Positions 1 through 12,675 of a stretch of 64,000 nt of DNA are shown here, piece by piece. Origin of the DNA: Choanephora cucurbitarum. Taxonomy: Eukaryota > Mucoromycota > Mucoromycetes > Mucorales > Choanephoraceae. A program made the position numbers and the translations under genes. The stretch spans positions 248,001 through 312,000 of the forward strand of contig JAIWNI010000023.1 in assembly GCA_025331435.1 (NCBI GenBank), read 5' to 3'. Position 1 is the stretch's first letter, and each line of letters begins with the position of its first letter. The notes under the pieces were generated by a model. The model ran no database searches and was not told the DNA's origin. It worked only from the letters and a program-made list of their open reading frames with translations.

Positions 1-1632
1 GAAGAAAAGCAGAGATGTCCTCAATATCACTGATATTTGCTACTGATCTCTTCAATGCATATTTCATTTCGCTTAAAACGTGCAAAGGCATATCAGAACC
101 GCTCTTGCTCAGGCTTTGCTGGTGAATACATTCGAACTAGCTATGATGTTTTTGTATGCTTTCAAGGTAATCGGGACAGCTAATCATTTCAGCTTCTTCA
201 GTGTCATAGCCGTTCTCAGTATTAGGTATATCAGCAGAAGCTGGCTCAATCAAGGACAGACGCACAGACGAAGGAATTCTTTCAATAAGGCCTGACATTA
301 TATTTTGATGGGATTAATCTCATTCACTCATAAAAAAAAAAAGAAAGATGTCTGAGGGTAACCATGTGCTTGAAAAGAGAATACACCACCCAATCAAAGT
401 TCAACAAAACACATCAGGAAACCCTAACAATGATAAACATGGCATTGTTTGAAAAAATAAAAACAATGAGAGCCTTGCAAAAGCAAGAGCACTATTTTGT
501 AATTAATACATGCCAGGTTGCACTCTCTTAATAATCATATTTCAGATAACGTGTTGATAAGCCATTGTAATACACACTTTCTATTGAACAGAAAAGCCAT
601 CTTATTTTGATTGATTATAAGACCTAAACTGGTTTGTTTCTTATAAAAAAAAGATGCAATAAGCATAAAACAAATTTTCCTTTGTCAGAGACATTGAAGA
701 CAAGAAATGACTCAAACTCTACAAACTGTTTCCTTTGTTGTCTTTGTTATCATCACACTATTCTAATCTCAATTTCCCTTTATTTGATTGGGTGAAATAC
801 TAAAATAAGCTTTTAGCTGTTGTATATGTAATCTCATAGGAAAAATGACATTTTGTTTCAAGAAGTCATTATGCTCTTAATGAATACGGTACACTTTATC
901 TACACAAGACAGAAAGATTATTTGAAGTGCAATGCTGCTTTTACTAAGAATGCCCTGAATCACATTCCATCAATAATCAAAAGTACATAGTCCCTTGAAA
1001 CCTTTTTTCATTATACTTTCATAAAAAGGTAACAAACATTCGCCATTTTTGTCAACCTACGCCCAATTGTGATTGAGACTAATCTTACCATACATTCTCT
1101 TGTTTCTTCACACTATTGCAGCTTGCTAGAAACAGAGCTTCAAGATGGCCAAGCTAAATCAGAATTTATGCTATTTTGTGATTTTATAAACAGTTTTGTT
1201 ACGTCTGAGAAATACTCAACCGAAACCAGCCGCTGTTTCTGGATCAGATGTACCTATGAGCATCTAAATCAATCTGTTAGTGTAACAAGAAAAACTTCAG
1301 TGAATTAGGAGAAACTTTTTTTCCCTATCCTTTTTCTTTCTTTTCTTTTTGTTATTTTTATTGTTTTCATCTGATTCTTTCTTTTTCTTTTCTTTAAGTG
1401 TGATTTCACCCAATAAAAAAAGAAAAGGGCGTGTGTATATACGTACGTTTTGTGTGAGTGTTTGAGTGTGCGTGTGTATCTTTTTGCACGCACATATACA
1501 TATACACATATTATCCTTGGGAGGTCTTGCGCCTAGTTAGATTTCTAAAGCAGACCTAACTTTTCTTCCTTTTTTTTTTCTTTTACTTTTTTCTCTTATT
1601 TAAACCAAACAGCCAACAGCAACTCCAAAGCG
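1..1632. other. intergenic / SSK1 upstream region
   Basis: No convincing gene. Short open frames at 80-295 and 1069-1308 lack good starts and homology. A purine/pyrimidine-alternating TG-rich tract (about 1430-1505) and a pyrimidine-rich stretch (1560-1610) precede the SSK1 start. They probably belong to its promoter and 5' leader. Confidence 0.5.
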
Positions 1633-4600
1633 ATGGCAGATCTCGAACCAGAGCCCAAGCAGAGGCCTCGACTTGGCTACCTTCGCTCTGCTTGGACAAC
1701 CACGGACTTATACCTCCATAGATCACTTACCTCCATCTCGTCATCATCAACTGCAGATCAGTTGGAAGAAGAAGAACAACGGAACATCTATCATATCAAG
1801 CTGCCTCCCATTCAACTCCATAGCTTAGAGGATGAAGATGAAGATAAAGACGAGCTGCTGAAAGAATTATTTCGCATGATTACTATCGCTAATGTTCTCT
1901 TATTGTTGACTGCTTTATCTGCTTGCAACATGATCTTTTGGAGCCTTCCCCCATGGCAGTATCTGAAGACACATTACCAAGAATGGATGCCACATGTGAT
2001 CTTACCGTTGTATGTTTTATGGTGGTCATTTATGATCCTTGTCTTGAAAAACAAAACTGAGCACCTTCGGCAGTACCTAAATTGGACACAAACAAGTACA
2101 ATCATAATGGCGTTCACCAACTACCTTGTTCTGTATCAACATATTGAATTTGTTGCTATTCCATTGCTATCAACCCTTGTTTTCGCATTTGTAAAACGAT
2201 TATGGATAGCTAACGAGACAAAGACAGAGAGACTTAAGCAGCATGTTGCGAATGAGCGCAATCGTTTACAGCAATACGTTGATCAGCATACTGAAGATTT
2301 TAGCCAACACCGTTTGGCTTTCTTGGCAACAGTTTCTGAAGAAATTCAAGATGTCGCTTTGATGGTCATTACTACTCTAGAACAATTTTCACCTTCTTCT
2401 ATTTTATCAAGCGCTCATGAGCTACTTTCGGCTTGTTCTATTGCTGTGCCTATTGCCAGTATATCAGCCATTAATACCACTGTTCGACAAATATGTCACG
2501 TCAGCTCACATTTGCAACTTTTGTCTAGATTGACACAGCAGGCTTGGTCTCGCAACGGATATTTGATCCCTTTACCTAGACTCAATTATACCGAATTCGA
2601 TATTGGCAACCTACTTCAAAATATGGGCGATGCTTTAGCAGGTGTTGCCTCGAAATTAGACGTAAACTTTGTGTTATATCACTGTGACAGTCAACTTCAC
2701 CACTTAATGGTGATTGGAGATGAGGGAGCCATTCGCCATGCTTTATTGAACGTAAGGCTTTCAGTTCTGATTAGTTTAGTGTTACTAATTTCTTTTTAAT
2801 CATCATCAGCACCTGCGCAACATTCTAGAGTGTTGTACCCCTGGTGCTTGTATTGAAGTAGGACTCAATGTAACACCAACAAAAGAGCCTCAACATCTGA
2901 AAATTGTTTTTTATATCACTCATACTAGCTCTCCTGCTATTCGTAATGCTAATGCGGCATTGTTACCTAACGCTAATTTAACAGCTCAATTGTTGTCTTA
3001 CATCAATGCTAGCAGTACAGTTCAAGAAAATATTGAAGCCGATCAAACTCGTTTTGAAATCTCATTTGAATTGAAACAAGGAAAAAGTGAGAATGTTAAT
3101 AGCAACAAGATGTTTATCTCCAAAGACAGTTTTCTATTGAAGAATCATTATGCCAATGTCAAGTTTTCCAACGAACCAAGCCTCAAAGAGTTGACTAATT
3201 TTATAGAACAGCTCAAAGGAACCAAGATGGTTCTCCATGCACCAGAACAGAGCATTTTTGCTAAGCATTTGACCAGCTGCCTAGCTAGTTGGAACACTGA
3301 CATCAGCCATGTACCTGTTGCATCTCGACAAAACTCTGCTTGTGAGGCACAATCTTCATCCAGCCCTTCGACACCCTCTTCTGTAACAAGCCAAGCAGAT
3401 GCGGTCTCCGAGTGCCAGCAACCCTCCCATAGCGGTATTTCATCGCCAGCATCTCATGCTCGCTTACCAGCTACACCTCCGGTTCCATCGCCAGCAATTG
3501 AAGAGGAACATATTCATGCTATTCCACCCGCTTTTATTCTAATTGACGACGATGTCGGCACTCTTGAAAGTAAACTCGCCGAATTTCATTCGCAGCCACC
3601 TGTGTCTGCTACGGCACTTCAAGCTTATCATAATCGTCGTGCCCTTCATCACCACCACCATCATCACCACAGCAAGAAAGCATCGATCAACTCTCATCAG
3701 AATTTCTTCCATCAAGGTACCACTGCTATCATTCATTTCACCTCGTTGACAAAGTATAAAGCGGTAAGGGACACAGTTCAATCCTATGCTTTATTGCCTT
3801 CACGTGATCCATTCAGCATGCCTCGAGTGGTGGTTGTTCCCAAACCGGCAGGGCCTAGACGATTCTTGACAGCATTACATACCGCTTGGCATAATGCGGT
3901 GGTTGAGCCCCATTTTAGTGCCATTGCAACTTCACCATCAAGTCCAATGCCACCTGTTATTTCCATGCTGATGCAGCGAGAAATGTCACAGTTAAATTCA
4001 AACGCCCCTTCGCCAAGTGAACTGGCCCGATTATCTCCTTCTTCTTTAGGCCAGACGACACCCACTGATTCTCCGAACGGTGGTAGCTCCGTAGCACCCG
4101 GCCGCAGAAGTAATAGACCAGTTAGTGGCATCTTTAATCCACCTCCTGCAGATAATTATTTTACTTCTCATCAACCGCAGTCTCAACACCAAGAGCAGTT
4201 AAGCCCTAGCTTTTCTACAGCTCGACGTCGCTCAGCAAATGGCAACACCGCTGCTGAAGATTATTTGACTGCCAAACATTTGCCGCTGATGAATGCACTG
4301 GGCGTTGCTTCTTCTACTTCTCCTGCTGTAGCAATTGCAGCAGCTAGCGTAGCAGCAGCCATTAGCAATCACACAACACCTGTTGATGATGGTATGGTAC
4401 ATAAAGAAGGATTGAGTTCGCCTGTCGCTATACCTGAGGAACAAAAAGCAAAAGCCGAAATCACTCCTGTAGATACCGTTCCTGACTTATCCGCGCCTTC
4501 GCCTGCTAATCCGGTTGTTGATGAAAGCAAAGACGGTTTGCCAAAAAAGAAAGTTTCTAATACAATCAAGCTGCACAAGAAAAAGAAGAAGTCCAAAGGA

Positions 4601-5698
4601 ACGCCGTTTGCTGATGTTGTTAGTCCACCCATCAATGTTTTAATCGTAGAAGGTAAACACAAGGAAAAGAAAAGGCAAAATATGAATACTTAATGCTCTT
4701 TTCAAAAGACAATATCATCAACCAAGCTATCTTGTCGACCTGGATGAAGAAGCACAAAATTAAGTTTTCTGTAGCCAGCAATGGTAAAGAAGCAGTAGAT
4801 AAATGGAAAAAGGGTGGATTTCATCTAATCTTGGTAGGCAAAAACAAAGTAAGAAAAGGTAATTATTGTCTGATGTAAAGCTTTGTTCCTTTTTTTTGTG
4901 CAGATGGATATTCAATTACCCGTTATGAATGGGATCGAAGCAACAAAGATGATCCGATCTATCGAAAAGGAACAAAAGATCGGTGTACTACCTATGTCTT
5001 CTTCATTCCTGAGGCAACAACAAGCAGTAGCAGCAGCCACGGCGGCCAATCTTCTAAACCAACAGGAGTCAACTAGTCTTGAGCAAGAAGTTTCGGCTGC
5101 TGCCACTGAGATGCAAAGGATGCAAGAAGAAGAAAATGTGGTTGTCCCTTCTATTTTCCGTTCACCTGTCATCATTGTAGCATTGACTGCTTCTTCACTT
5201 GAATCTGATCGACATACAGCTCTGGCAGCAGGATGTAACGATTTCTTGACCAAGCCTGTTAGTTTGGAATGGCTCGAAAAGAAGATCATAGAATGGGGCT
5301 GTATGCAAGCCTTGATCGACTTTGAAGGTTGGCGAAGATGGAAAAAGAAATCCAATGCCGAAGATGTAAAGAAGACATCGACCATAAAAGAGGCTTTGGA
5401 CACTAAAGGCCTCACCCAAGAGCAAATAGAAGCAGAAAAGAAACGGATTGAGTCGCTTAGTCGAATGCCCAATAAGCAAGGCGTTATGTTACCTGGTGTT
5501 AGCAATTTGATGAAATCAAGGCGGTCTTCTTCTATTTATGATTTAAATCACAACCTAAAAAAATCTCAAGATAGCAACAAGTTATTAAAGCCTTCTAGAA
5601 GTGAGTCGGACACCCAAGTTATATTGCGTACTTCAAGCGATCCTCAAATAGGTAGTGGGCTAGATGACCAAGACAAATCAAGAAAAATACTTCCATAA
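1633..5698 (+). CDS. SSK1: SSK1-type response regulator with N-terminal degenerate histidine kinase
   Basis: Response regulator of the HOG/SAPK stress pathway, which in this family activates the Ssk2/22-type MAPKKK. Exons 1633-2751, 2810-4652, 4709-4833 and 4904-5698 give 1293 aa. The C-terminal receiver (about 983-1160) is diagnostic: VLIVEDN, phospho-acceptor Asp1031 in LMDIQLP, LTKPVSLEWL with Lys1146, then WGCMQALIDFEGW. A 60-residue insert interrupts the receiver, as is usual in Ssk1. The N-terminus is unusual. About four hydrophobic helices (83-195) are followed by a HisKA-like segment, FLATVSEE, where the phospho-His position is Glu236. After that comes an N-box-like stretch (GDEGAIRHALLN-HLRNILE) without a DxGxG ATP box. 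This reads as a pseudo-kinase fused to the receiver. The middle (about 510-970) is Ser/Pro/Ala-rich and probably disordered, with a His run near 3648-3671. The identity is secure; the pseudo-kinase reading rests on motif alignment by eye. Confidence 0.95.
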
Positions 5699-7140
5699 AA
5701 TCTAAAGGGAAAGCTATTGCATAGTTTCTTCCTCATCATAATACCCCCCTTTCCTTTCTAATAATAAAGAAAATACAATTGATCTTCAGAGAACAAACGA
5801 TAACATATTCAAGTAAAACCCCATCCTCTTTCTCACCACTTTTACTGAGACACCCTTACTTTATCTTAATGAGAAAATGGGGCTTTCTCATTTATCTGAA
5901 TCGAGAAATCCGTGTGCATATTGTTTGAGAACGATTTTACTGCAGTAACATTGAAAGGGATAAGTTGCTCTTGAAAGCAAAATGGAAAGTCGTTCGCAAC
6001 CCCCCTCCCATTCTGATCATTATAAGAAATCCTGAAATTGAGGATATACTTGACATAGTAAGCATATATTTTTCAAAGGCTTTATGTATCCGGACCAAAA
6101 ACACTTGATTATGTTGGGCTTTGGGTAGTATAGTTGCTGTTGATGATGAAATGCAAGAAATAGAGTGGGATCAATGAATCGCTTTTGTCTTCGGCAATAG
6201 CTAGACTAAGAAGAGACAATTTGTGTCAGTTTGGTAAAAATAGACTGATACTACTTGCTTACTATCCTTTCAGTCCATACATTTATCTTTTTTTTTTAAA
6301 TTTCATTGTGCTTTTCCTTGCTCTATTGCAATGCTATTCACAATCAGCTCTGTCAATATTAAAAACAACTGAGTCCCCAATCGGTTAATAGAATTTTTCA
6401 ACAAACATCCAAAACACTGAATCTGAAGTCAACGTCCAGGGCAGCAGGAGGAAAGAAGTGATACTAGATATACAACATTTGAAGCTTTCAAGTTTTATAT
6501 GCTATTGGCCCATAAGTTCAAGAGTTCTTTTACCTTCCTTGCAAAAAATCTCGAAGCTAAATTAGTTGATGATAGTGCTATATCTCTGTCATCCCAACTC
6601 GAGGACACCAAATTCTCAAACTTTTGAATAAGCCATTGCCTTAGGCACAATCTGTTACCCTCTTTAAACAGAAGAAGAGGCAGTATATAGGAAAATAGAG
6701 CAAAGTAACAAAAAGAAGATTTATTAGTCGTTCCAGATTTAAAGGCTCCATTGCTACGTTTAACAAAATGAAGCTCGGTTAAGAGAGTATTCATTCTCTT
6801 ATCAGGCCTTTCCATATCAATTGAGAAAATGACTCCCTCACCTTCTCTCTTGCTTTTGAGGGTATTTTCTTTTCTACCTTGACAAAGAAGAGGTAAAAAG
6901 AAAGAGACGTTTGAGAGTCTATTTCTAAAGATGAATTCTTACAAAGAATAAAGCTGCTTTAGGCTCTGATTTTCTCATCGATTTACAATCAGAAATAAGT
7001 GCTCAATTAGTTTTCAACAGAACATTCAATTCTGATCGATCTAAGCCAGACCAAACGTTCTTAGCGAGCAGGCTAAATCATGCTGAAGTCATGTATTGTA
7101 TATTCGTTTCTTCTACGCTTTTGATATAGTTGATCGTCGT
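5699..7140. other. intergenic
   Basis: Holds the SSK1 3' region and sequence downstream of the minus-strand 7TM gene. An ATG-initiated 106-codon frame on the minus strand (6495-6815) has protein-like composition. I recognise no domain in it and it shows no splice context, so it is not called. Nothing else is evident. Confidence 0.4.
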
Positions 7141-8539
7141 TTACACTCGAGTTTTATCTGTATCACAAGATGTAGTACCGGCTACAACCAATGATACTGT
7201 AGCATCGTTTCTCACATTGTCATTATCATCATTGTCATCATCGTCGATGATGGTAGGAATAGATCCAGCTACTTTTTTGGAGGAAATTTGATTGCTGTTT
7301 GCAAAGTGGATTCGCGGAGAATTGATTTCGTCGTTTGATTTCGATTTCCATCCAGTAAGACTAATGAAATCATAAACATCGGATCGCCTTGTGCCTGATT
7401 CCACATCAGTATCAAAAAAATAGTTATCGTGCTGATAAGCAGAGTAGGGCGAATGTAACATATCTGAATCTGAATGCCGATGAGGCAAAGCAGGTTTGAC
7501 ATGAGGCCGAAAAAATGAAGAAGAAGGAATTGGGATTGCCGGTGCACCTCCCAAATCTAATGTACTGGGAACATTTGAGGAGACGTTTCGACGCCTGGTT
7601 CGAAGCTTTCGAATCGCTTTTGTAAGATCGGAATCGTAGCCTACAAGAATAACAAAAAAGGTATCGACAATTGGCCATATAAGCATAATAATTTCCTCTC
7701 TATTTTTCTAGTGAAATATGCATACGTTAATACTAAATCAAGAACAGAAAAAACAGGTTTCAATAAAATTACCATAATAAGAAAAAAAGAGGATACCAAA
7801 CTTGTAATAGTGATCCCAACAGAACGGAATACATTATGATAAATGACTGAAGTATACAGCAGTTTGTTGACTTTCATTCGATCTGCCTTCAAAGAGCGTA
7901 TATGAGCTATTAAGATACCAGATATGCTGACGGTGACATAAATATCAAGAATGGTGTCATAAAAAGTATAAACAATCCCCCACTGTAGAACATAAAAAGA
8001 ATCTTTAGTTGAGAAAAAAAAACGACAGCTTGTATTACTTACATAATCCTGATCTTCAAAATTGCACGCGCCGGTAGGATGAACAGTAATTTTGATCAAA
8101 ACAACATCAACAATGCCGATCAAAAATCTTACGCCGATCAAAATATAATTTAATGCTTGCGTACGTTTCCTCCAGTTAACAGGAACTACTGACTGCACTC
8201 TACATAGTAACACATAATCGCCGGCTACCATCGCAATGTGGAAAAACAAATCAGCTACTCTTATGGCTCCATTGCAAGTCTGTCCATGACTGCAGAGAAT
8301 TAGTTCAATATATTAACATTATTTTATTCAATAAGTAATATTTACTTGTCACTAAGAGTCAAAAACAAAATTGATTTCAGCGCCATAAATATGCCTAACA
8401 TAAATTTGCCAACTTTCACTTGAAGTAGCTTATCCTGTTTTCGAAATAGACTTCGAATAGCTAGTTCACCTGCAACACCTGCAGCTGCACCTTGAAGGGC
8501 AATCGTTGCTAAATATAGCGAAGAAGACATGAATGGCAA
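7141..8539 (-). CDS. seven-transmembrane receptor-like membrane protein
   Basis: Four exons on the minus strand: 8539-8346, 8289-8043, 7982-7773 and 7707-7141 (405 aa). All junctions are GT-AG and in phase; intron 3 carries a TATTAAC branch-like motif. Seven hydrophobic helices can be followed: LYLATIALQGAAAG, GKFMLGIFMALKSILFL, VADLFFHIAMVAGDYVLL, YILIGVRFLIGIVDVVL, YDTILDIYVTVSISGIL, SVGITITSLVSSFFLIM and MLIWPIVDTFFVILVG. A roughly 150-residue hydrophilic Ser/Asp-rich tail follows, presumably cytoplasmic. The topology is GPCR-like, but I do not recognise a named receptor family. The start could be Met1 (8539) or Met4 (8530). Function is not inferred beyond a likely membrane sensor or receptor. 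Confidence 0.8.
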
Positions 8540-10048
8540 TATGCTGAGTCAACAGCAGATATAGTCACTATTCTACAGTGATACAGATAAAAAAGAAAAA
8601 GAAAAAGTGAGATGCAAAGTACTCAAAAAATGGAAAAAAAAATATTTTAATATTATTTTTTTTTCTCGCTGGGGTAATGATTGCTCTCCATAAGATAAAA
8701 GGAATCGTTTTGTGTAAGGGAATTTGTCTCCGAATAATTAGACTTGCCCAATAGCAGACAGAGTGGTTCCGTATTTGATTTTATTGATGCAGAGTCTGTG
8801 CACTGATGCAGCGTCCATCTGAGGCTAGCGGGTTTGTCATTTTACCTTTTGTGTGGTTGTTTTTTCGATGAAGACATAGTTGGACTGCACACTTTTAACT
8901 GAGATAACCAATCAGACACAAGGAGATACTCGGAAGCTTAAATAAAGCTTATAAGGATTTGTGGACTGGCTATAATAGTTTGGACTTAATAAATTAGGCA
9001 ACAAGATCAAAAAGATGTAGATCATCTAAACGGATTCGAGTCTTTTATGCATTCAGTCGGTATTTACTGTTTTACCATATCTTTATCCACAAAGACTATT
9101 GGGGCATGTTATCTATACCTTTAAATATATCATTCGTATGTTCATGAATGGATTTTCTTTCTTCACTTTAAGCAGCAAGTAATAACTAGGATCTCAGTCT
9201 CTTAATTGGATCATCTTTTATGGGGAGGATCTTGCTGTACTCAAATGACATAAAGATAGAGAAAATCAATTATTTATAAGAATTGACAAGAAGTAGAGCT
9301 AAAGTAGACTAGACAGGCATTTGTCAATATTTCCATATACAAGTGAGACAAACAACCGAATACCTAATAAGGTACAGGCGGAAGTCCGTCCTTACAAAAG
9401 ACGGCTCTTGATTAAACTCAATGGTGATCTGGGTATGATATCCCTATATAAGAAAGCTTTTAGCATATCATTCAACACACTACGTGTTACTAGTTGGACA
9501 CAAAAACAAAGAAAGCATTTTGCTTTTCTGCACAAAAATGAGTTGAGTTCGTAGATACAATGAAGCCTGAATTACATTAAAGGCAAAAACAACTAGAGAA
9601 TAAAGAAAGGGAAGTAGGGCGAAAAAAACAAGATCAGAAACATCATGCATTTTAGGAACTAGATTATTGACTCATTCGAACTACACCTGCAATTGCTTTG
9701 AGGCCAAGTAAACAAAATAATCATGCAGAGTGAGAGCTTAGACTTGAGTCATTATGCTTCGCTTCTTCTTTCTGTCTTAGAGTTTGTATGTTCGCCTTGA
9801 TTTGTTTTAGAACTTGCTTCCTAGCTTTGCCAAGTCTCCCTGTTCTCTGTATCCAATGCTATTTTATCGTTCTTCTCTCCTGCTCTCCTTCTTCACGTTG
9901 CTCTTTGCTCTGATAGCATCATCTCTGCCGAGGTTTTAAACTTGTTCTCACTTATGCCAAAGGATTATACTTCCTTACATCACACAAACAGACTGTGCAA
10001 AAACCATCGAAAAGACTTACAAGATAGCAATTATCTGTTTATTTATCA
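8540..10048. other. intergenic
   Basis: About 1.5 kb between two minus-strand genes, with no ATG-initiated frame of note; the frame at 9321-9554 starts with TTG and is unconvincing. The 7TM promoter should lie just above 8540, where there are A/T homopolymers around 8590-8660. Nothing else was recognised. Confidence 0.4.
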
Positions 10049-10759
10049 TTAGGATGCTTTGGGTTCATTGCCTTCCTGTTCTTCGAACTGGTCTTCCTGA
10101 GTAATGACTCTTAATACTGACTTCTTGCTGGTCTCTTGAAGCTCTCCTGCAATCAGCAACTCGTCTAAAATGAAATATGCCTTCTGAAAATTGAAAATCA
10201 AATCGAGCTCACATACCTATTTCCATCCATGACAAGTTAGTTTTCATCATCTTAAATTATCTGGCATACGTTACGTTTCCAAAATAACGGTCAAGAATTT
10301 CTACATAGCGGTGTATAATTTCAAGTGTGATAAGTTCATTGTCTTCCTGATTGATGCCTGCCACGAAGAATAAACTTGCATATCTAGTATAGACATGATT
10401 TCTCAGTATGCTTTGTGCATCATTCTGGGAATTTTTCACTTTACCTTCGATACACTATTTTTTGGTCTAAAAGTAGTAAGATGAGTCAATCAGGTATTGC
10501 AGAATGAGGCCTGATGTGTTTTGTACCTTTATATTCCAGAAAGTTACACATCTTGACTCTTCTTGCTAAAACTAGTTGTGTTGCATCTTTTACAATCTTG
10601 GCCTTCTCTTTAGGAGGGATGGTGACGAACCACTTTGTGAGTCGCACCTTTCCTTGTCGACTAACGAGGAGAAGCCAGTTGATCTACAATGATGACTGTC
10701 TTAGTATTTGCCATCTTCAATACTTTCTAGGAAATGCCAGAAATACACTTTACTGCCAT
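10049..10759 (-). CDS. APS1: AP-1 complex subunit sigma (clathrin adaptor)
   Basis: Small subunit of the AP-1 clathrin adaptor, acting in trans-Golgi/endosome vesicle sorting. Exons 10759-10754, 10683-10527, 10466-10445, 10383-10275 and 10216-10049 give 153 aa, the normal family length. The protein begins [17 protein letters not shown]. It contains [66 protein letters not shown] and [19 protein letters not shown], then [10 protein letters not shown]. The VCELD form is that of AP-1 sigma, and the whole aligns with sigma-1 better than with sigma-2 or sigma-3. The first coding exon is only ATGGCA. It was chosen because the next exon lacks a start and the junction is in phase, with a TACTAA-like branch site in the intron. 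Five exons in 711 bp. Confidence 0.96.
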
Positions 10760-11488
10760 GTTCAATAAAAATAATTTGAAAAAGAAATGCTTTACACCAT
10801 TTCCGCACATAAAGAAAATTTAAGTTGCGCAAAAGAAAAATGAGGACACTCACCTTTTTTTATAAGGTACCATACACACCTAAAAACAACAATGATAGTA
10901 TCAATAGCTTGCATCTATTAATTCCCATATAGCTTTAGATGTGAATCAAACGAAAAAGTGAGAGTAGCTTTGAGGGTGGCTCTTTGTACTCTAGATTGTT
11001 CCAAGTTACACGAGTAGTAAAGTCTGTTCAATCATTTCATACATCTTCCTTATCACGACTCATTGTATTCGAATTCTGTATAGATTTTATAAATTTAAGC
11101 CAATGGATGATTTCTGCTATCATTGCAGAACAAAGAGAGTTTTTTTTTTGTAAAAGAGAATCAAATAGATATAACCGAGCAGTTGGGCAGCAAGGCTCTA
11201 TGTAATAAGCAACTATAATTAAAAGAGATATAGATTACCATATATGTGAGATGATGATATAGGCAGAAAAGCATAAGAATATGTCTTGTCTCATGCGCTT
11301 TGTACTGTGCTAAGCAAGTTCAATAATTTGAAGAAAAAATACAAACCTGAAGTTTTCATTGATCAACACTTGTATTATAGGATCCTCGAAACCATAAAAA
11401 ATGATCATGACGGATCATATGGGCTCATTCCCTGTGGCAATTGAAACGGTAGCCGCAGTAAAAGCGACGACCAAGTTAAGTAAAACAA
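10760..11488. other. intergenic (AP-1 sigma promoter side)
   Basis: Upstream of the minus-strand sigma adaptin gene. A frame at 10984-11205 opens with a non-ATG codon and shows no recognisable motif. No other feature seen. Confidence 0.4.
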
Positions 11489-11830
11489 TTGTTACAGCCA
11501 AATCTGATTTTTTTTTTGCTCTATTCGTTTGAAGGTGAAAACTTTGGCCTTTTATATGTTGAAGTGAAGAGGCCAAGCTGTGTAGCAACTCAGTCGTCAA
11601 ATGATTGCTTGCAAATTGCTCTGAATATGAAGAGGTCTGTCAAAAACCAGGATTTAGATGGAATCCAATCTCCAAGATGCTTCTGTTTACTTTTAGACGG
11701 CCTGGTAGTCATCTCTTTCGCTGTGGAGTTGAACAGCTGTGAAATTTACACTTTCTTTGAGCTGGAAGAATTTTCATTATTGCTTGAGAAGGCCGAACTG
11801 GGTATCTTGCTAGATATCTTTCTTTCTTAG
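11489..11830 (+). pseudogene. fragment of a multicopy EVK-motif protein family
   Basis: An open frame of about 113 codons without an obvious proper start. Its middle reads GENFGLLYVEVKRP, followed by SNDCLQIALNMKRSVKNQ, a hydrophobic strand with LLLDGLVV and a C-terminal ELEEFSLLLEKAELG. From general familiarity this resembles the C-terminal half of lineage-expanded mucoralean proteins with a VEVKxP motif, which can look like the E-x-K of PD-(D/E)xK nuclease folds. No N-terminal half or splice partner is visible, so it is most likely a decayed copy. The family assignment is tentative. Confidence 0.35.
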
Positions 11831-12449
11831 ATGGCTGAAGGTATGTGTGTGTAGTTTTTTATGCGAATATCTCTATCTTTTAACACATACGATTGATAAG
11901 ATTTAGTTGATGAGTAGTCTCAATTAATAGAAGAAGAAAGACAGCTTCCAACGCAGACAGACGCAGCACAATCTTTTCAAGCCTTGCGAAGCCTGTTGTT
12001 GCTCTTCCCTTCAAGAAAGACATAAACTTTTCTTTTTTATTCTGTCTTCGCTTTGTAAATTAATGTTGAAATGATAGCTTTATCTGTTATCAGTTTCAGT
12101 ACGCTTCCTCCTTCCTCTTTCCTCTTAGCACGCCCAAAATAGCAAAATCGTTTAGAAATGTATTCAAGGGAAAAGCCATCTTTTGTTCCGCCCTTGAGGA
12201 CCTTATAGCATACTTGATAGGTTTTACTGTAGCGCTTCTAAACTAAGTAAGAAGGTCAAAGCATGCAATCCCTCTTATTGTCTCGGGTGTAGATACTATA
12301 TGCGAGCTATAGATTATTTTTGGTTCTTGCATTCTCGATCTAAAGAAGAAGCTACCATCATCTTTCGAGAAAATGGGGCTACATCCCATACTACTGCCGC
12401 TTCCTGGTTTTTTTTGGAATACAAGGCACATAGTTAAGTGAACTGAGTA
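11831..12449. other. intergenic
   Basis: No supported feature. A 62-codon minus-strand frame (12243-12431) lies directly downstream of the putative terminal exon at 12450-12675 and is separated from it by that exon's stop codon, so it is probably not coding. Confidence 0.35.
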
Positions 12450-12675
12450 CTAGTCTGCGCAAAGCTCAGACTTGAATCCCATTGGGTATTTGCAATAGAG
12501 CTCTTGAATTGAAGATTGAGAGTATATGCCATATGATTTCAGAATGTTGCTCAATTGAAGAAACTTCTCCTGGAATTGGGGAACGAGATCATGAATGATC
12601 TTTTCATTCGTCTTGTTGACAGTACGAAGGATAAGTGTCAGGTTGTTATTGATGCCAAAGGCTACCTTATTAATA
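12450..12675 (-). CDS. putative terminal exon of an unrecognised protein
   Basis: A minus-strand frame of 74 codons ends in TAG at 12450-12452 and follows a clean acceptor (TTTATAG at 12680-12676). It reads NKVAFGINNNLTLILRTVNK, then EKIIHDLVPQFQEKFLQLSN and ELYCKYPMGFKSELCAD. This is strongly protein-like, with amphipathic spacing, and unlike shadow translation. A donor about 130 nt upstream, after VSVQLF, joins in phase. I could not extend the model with confidence to a start codon, so this is either the 3' end of a small multi-exon gene or a remnant. No family recognised. Confidence 0.35.

Noticed and set aside
6495..6815. 106-codon ATG-initiated minus-strand frame
   Set aside because: Protein-like composition, but no recognisable domain, no splice partners and no context; not enough to call a gene.
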